64,000 nt of DNA. Origin: Heterotrichella gracilis (taxonomy: Eukaryota > Sar > Xanthophyceae > Tribonematales > Xanthonemataceae). Position 1 is the first letter of the stretch, and every line of letters starts with the position of its first letter. The stretch is from contig JAULBX010012211.1 in the NCBI GenBank assembly GCA_032358255.1, forward strand, positions 40,067-104,066. Reading direction: 5' to 3'. The notes beneath the pieces are model-generated. The model worked only from the letters and a program-made list of their open reading frames with translations, was not told the origin of the DNA and ran no database searches. Made by a program: the position numbers and the translations under genes. This document shows, in pieces, positions 61,201-64,000 of this stretch.

Positions 61201-61547
61201 AGTTGGTGTGCACAGGTGCATCTTTGGTGGTACACATCGTTTTGAGCTAGCTGGCAGATGGTTTGCCTGCTGTGCTGGGTGACTGACTTGGAAAGGTCAA
61301 AGTAGGTGATGGCTGGGGCAGTGTTTGCCCCTTGCATTCACGGTGGCCAAATGTGGTTGCAGTGTGCCATTGCTTAGTGTCCTCGCACCTATTTTGTGTG
61401 CTGATCCCTGTGTTTGCTTGTTCCAGGGAAGGGGACTTTGCCCGCGTCCTGGAAGCCCAGCTCGCTGCTGACGCTGGGGACCAGCTCAGTCCCAGCACCA
61501 GCGGCGGGAGACAGACGCCATCGGGTGTGCCCAACCCTGTATCATGA
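58284..61547 (+). CDS. Plastid-targeted ACT-domain protein
   Basis: Six exons close in frame to 306 residues: 58284-58458, 59234-59371, 59804-59943, 60550-60706, 61008-61197, 61427-61547. Residues 1-57 are rich in Ser, Thr, Ala and Arg with almost no acids (RVRKQTRAAASS end), a typical plastid transit peptide. After an acidic linker comes an ACT domain: STVLELLVKDDPGLFWVIAR, VLNGLLLRVQRADVASTPDG, LAHNTFWLTDMQGRKL, then the last helix CELLIERVGDMIG. ACT domains bind amino acids and control enzymes; the nearest relatives I know are chloroplast ACR-type proteins linked to nitrogen metabolism. The C-terminal ~115 residues (NPNYLFHGGFGLPPASFQLY, WLDEEDVEE) match nothing I know. The exon 5 acceptor GCAGCAG at 61007 is chosen because the stronger-looking CACAG at 60987 breaks the frame. 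Candidate TGTAA 61713. Confidence 0.85.
59613..59692 (+). repeat. Echo of ACT-gene exon 3 (5' half) in intron 2
   Basis: GCAGGCCTGCTGCATGTGAT and the following ~55 bases (with CTGCTGCTGTGTGTG) match the real acceptor and start of exon 3 at 59801-59880 (GCAGGCCTGTTCTGGGTGAT, CTGCTGCTGCGTGTG). The copy is decayed and out of frame. Confidence 0.8.
59985..60030 (+). repeat. Echo of ACT-gene exon 3 (3' part) in intron 3
   Basis: CTTCTGGCTCACGGTGCGGT at about 59997 matches CTTTCTGGCTCACGGACATG of the real exon 3 (59900-59920). Confidence 0.65.
60055..60590 (+). repeat. Tandem array of exon 4 copies (ACT gene)
   Basis: The acceptor and start of exon 4 (CAG then CGAGCTGCTCATTGAGCGCG, real copy 60547-60585) occurs at 60225-60264 (GGAGCTGCTCTTTGAGCGCG) and 60383-60420 (TGAGCTGCTCATTGGGTGCG). 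The flanking CCCCAGTGA, GTGCTGGAGCTG and AAAACCCTGATGCA blocks repeat with it, at a period of about 155-160 bp. A weaker third unit begins near 60060. The two upstream copies have lost the frame. Confidence 0.85.
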
Positions 61548-64000
61548 TCAGGATACGATATTTGTGGTGTACAATGTATTACAATTTCCTGTTTTTCCAA
61601 TCTGCACTCATATCGAAGGGTAGGTTGTGAGCAATGCGAGGCAGGTAGTGGGTGGTAGCTGTGGCTTGCATGCATTCGATGCATTGCATTGCAATTTGAG
61701 GAAGCACATGTGTGTAATATTCGCACAGTGTTGTCTCGTACTGAAATGGGTGATGTGTGTTTTAACAGGGTGGACCAGCTGGCGGCTGCAACCAGGCGGG
61801 GCATAGTCATGGCCCAGCCCTTAGCAGCAATGCAGCGAGGGGGAGGTCAGGCACTCCGGGATGAGCATTTCCGGGGTTGGCAGTGGAGGCAAGATCTTCT
61901 TGCCACAAAGTAAATTTCCAGCTGCGATGACAGGTACCTACAGATGCTGAAGGCACCAACCACTTTTGCACCTTGGCATAGAAGTCATCAAAGGGCTGAG
62001 TGCCCAGCTCATAAAGCATGGTAGGAAGAGCAGAGAAGACAGTCCTGAATTGTTGAAGGTGATTCTTTGGTGATCGTCATCCCCAGTCAAGATAATCCTT
62101 GTATTATGATTAATACATAGTTATGTGACTGGGGATAAAGATTATCAGAAGGTAACCTTCAACAATTCAGGACTGCCTTATTTGCTCTTACCTACCATGC
62201 TTTATGAGCTGGGCACTCAGCCATTTGATGGATTTTTATGCCAAGGTGCAAAACTGATTGGTGTCTTCAGCTGTCAAGAGGTCCAAGTCTTAAATCCCTT
62301 AAAATTGATGCAATATTGTGCCTATCTGGCATCGTACATGTAGACATTTGCAAGGAAAAAAGGGATATGGGGTGGAAACAATCTAACTTTGCGGAAAATA
62401 AAGCTAGTAAGGATAGGTGTATTCAGCATCATGGCTGGTTTACATGTACATTGTATTGCGCAAGATGTAGTTTGTAACCGGCGGGGGGTTGAAGAAGTGC
62501 CAGGGTTGTCTCCTAGTCTAAAATCATTGCAGCATGCGCTATGTGACATAACTGCAATTGCCTGGTGCTTAACGCCCTGTTTGGGGGTTGTGGGACATCC
62601 ACCTATTGCACTACAACGTAATTTTGAACACTTTCAAAGTGACACTTGCATGTGCTACAGGCAGCTTTTGGACAGGGTATGCATATCATTTTTTAAGCTG
62701 TTGATCTGCACATCAACCCACCGCCATTATCGACAGTGGCACCACTCAGTCAGTGCTTGCACCTATCTGCAGCATATTACTCTGTGCACTGTAGTGACTG
62801 AAAATACATGCCTGATTTGCCGGCAAAGCAGGCTATACAAGCTCAGTGAGCACTGCCTTGCCGTGTGCTGCGCTGGCAACAGGCACCTTGCTGTCCTGTT
62901 ATGTGTATTCAAATACAACATGTGCTTTGATTCTCAATGGCATTTCTCTTGGGTACAACCTGCAAGAGAGCTGTTTATGGATGTCTGTAGCACTGTATGC
63001 GACACCTGGAAGCAACATTCTCGGCTGAATATAGACCAATGTCCAGGGATGTAGGGCACATATAGCAGCATAGGGTGTGAAGCATTCCCCCATGGCATGA
63101 GAACAATGGCTTGAGTACAATGATCCTGTTAAGGTGCTTAGTTTGGCTGAGGCACCCAATGGAGGTGTGTGAATTAGTAACTTTGTTGTGGCGTTTTTTT
63201 GGCGTGCCTTTCCCAGAAAGGCTAAGGTATAGAAACGGTAGAATTCAGAAAGCACACCCCTTGCAGCAATGTAACGGAAGCGGGGACGGAAAATCAGCGC
63301 AGATACCAGGTAGCTAGCAGGGGGTGTTATTGCGAGGATCTATCATTTTCTCAATGCCAGGGGTTTAAATTTGTTGAACGCTTGTTTTGGGAGCCGGGAC
63401 CCTCAAATTCGCCATTCATGTACATCCCTTGCGAAGTGGGTTTGGACTTCGACTCGATCTGCGTTCGGCTTCTCGAAGGATTGTGTGCAGTGAAACGTGT
63501 GCAGGAAAACGTTTGCGATCCACCGAGTCGGGTGCCCAGTGCGGGTAACTAGCGTACGGCCGAAAGGTGACTGTAGGTTATAGCCATGTATGCATGGCAT
63601 ATGCTGAAACTTGCAGAGATTTGCTGTTTCGTTTGAAAGGTGGGTCACCTAGGGGTAGTTTGACCTGACTGCAACACTGCTGCTGCAGCCTCAGCCTCAG
63701 GCCGGACCTGGAATACACCTAAAACACTGCTGTTGCAGCCTGTCTCTCGGGCAGTGTGAAGGGTTTACCGCTTAAGGGTTTGGGGCACGCCCCCCCGCTT
63801 TTGCGAAGCGGGTTATGTGCTTTCGCACGACTTGATGTCGCCATCAGAGTTGAAGCTCCTCCCCTAGAGCTCAGTCATACTGCCCACCGGGCCTCAGAGC
63901 TCAGTGGGCAGCACTCAAGGCGAGGAAAAAGCAGTGGGAAATCGGGGGGTGGGCAGCTCGGTGGGCAGCCGGAGCGAGGCGCCCTACAAGGGTAATCTTG
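61548..64000. other. Right-hand region without supported genes
   Basis: After the ACT gene 3' UTR this 2.4 kb holds a large inverted repeat (61943-62270) but no gene I can support. The longest open frame (62389-63054 +, 221 codons) has many Cys and His but no domain order I recognise. Smaller features are a CCCGCTTTTGCGAAGCGGG hairpin near 63799 and repeated ACACTGCTG(C/T)TGCAGCCT at 63673 and 63725. Confidence 0.5.
61943..62270. repeat. Large imperfect inverted repeat (foldback, about 146-bp arms)
   Basis: The left arm (61943-62089) and right arm (62126-62270) are reverse complements with small indels, separated by about 36 AT-rich bases. Best blocks include GCTGAGTGCCCAGCTCATAA, AGTCCTGAATTGTTGAAGGT and TTTTGCACCTTGGCATA. 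Both arms, read towards the outside, share the frame TMLYELGTQPFD. It may be a MITE, an inverted gene-fragment duplication, or a small-RNA hairpin precursor. Confidence 0.85.

Noticed and set aside
62389-63054. 221-codon Cys/His-rich open frame, possible transposase
   Set aside because: I looked for piggyBac/DDE motifs and zinc-binding spacing and found no consistent pattern; too uncertain to call.

Overview
The window is nuclear DNA of a green alga, most likely a core chlorophyte (perhaps Trebouxiophyceae). Exons are GC-rich and genes carry many short GT-AG introns. The plastid-type genes present are a ferrochelatase ending in a light-harvesting-like helix and an ACT-domain protein with a transit peptide. 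Introns are sprinkled with TTTAGGG-type telomere-like motifs, and TGTAA is a candidate poly(A) signal. Species cannot be fixed from sequence alone. I see no bacterial, viral or CRISPR-type system.

Layout. 1-326 (+): 3' end of EMC4, an ER membrane insertase subunit. 1202-11419 (-): XRN2/Rat1-type 5'-3' exoribonuclease. 12205-12900 (+): NF-YB, fully resolved in three exons. 12901-15806: gene-poor convergent spacer. 15807-20677 (-): tandem CCCH zinc-finger protein of the ZFP36/TIS11 type. 20678-22650: spacer with an assembly gap at 22583-22592. 22651-48530 (-): one giant gene of about 26 kb for a UPL1/HUWE1-type HECT ubiquitin ligase. 49167-50926 (+): ferrochelatase, head-to-head with UPL1. 52171-54929 (+): an eight-exon 2-oxoglutarate/Fe(II) oxygenase-like protein. 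55308-56925 (-): a four-exon, 172-residue secreted cysteine-rich protein I do not recognise. 58284-61547 (+): a six-exon, 306-residue plastid-targeted ACT-domain protein. 61548-64000: no supported gene, but a large inverted repeat.

The genes are housekeeping genes of different pathways (membrane protein insertion, RNA decay, transcription, ubiquitin, haem) and do not form a pathway cluster. Several pairs share divergent promoters (XRN2/NF-YB, UPL1/ferrochelatase, secreted protein/ACT protein) or convergent 3' ends.

The most striking signal is structural. Introns repeatedly carry decayed, same-strand copies of the edge of an adjacent exon, often with its splice site ('exon echoes'). I see this in XRN2, the CCCH gene, UPL1 and the ACT gene, often beside telomere-like motifs. 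Two further intronic or intergenic elements form long hairpins (56447-56560 and 61943-62270).

Exon coordinates quoted to the base were read by hand from splice sites and checked for reading-frame closure. Those marked 'about' were placed by homology only.
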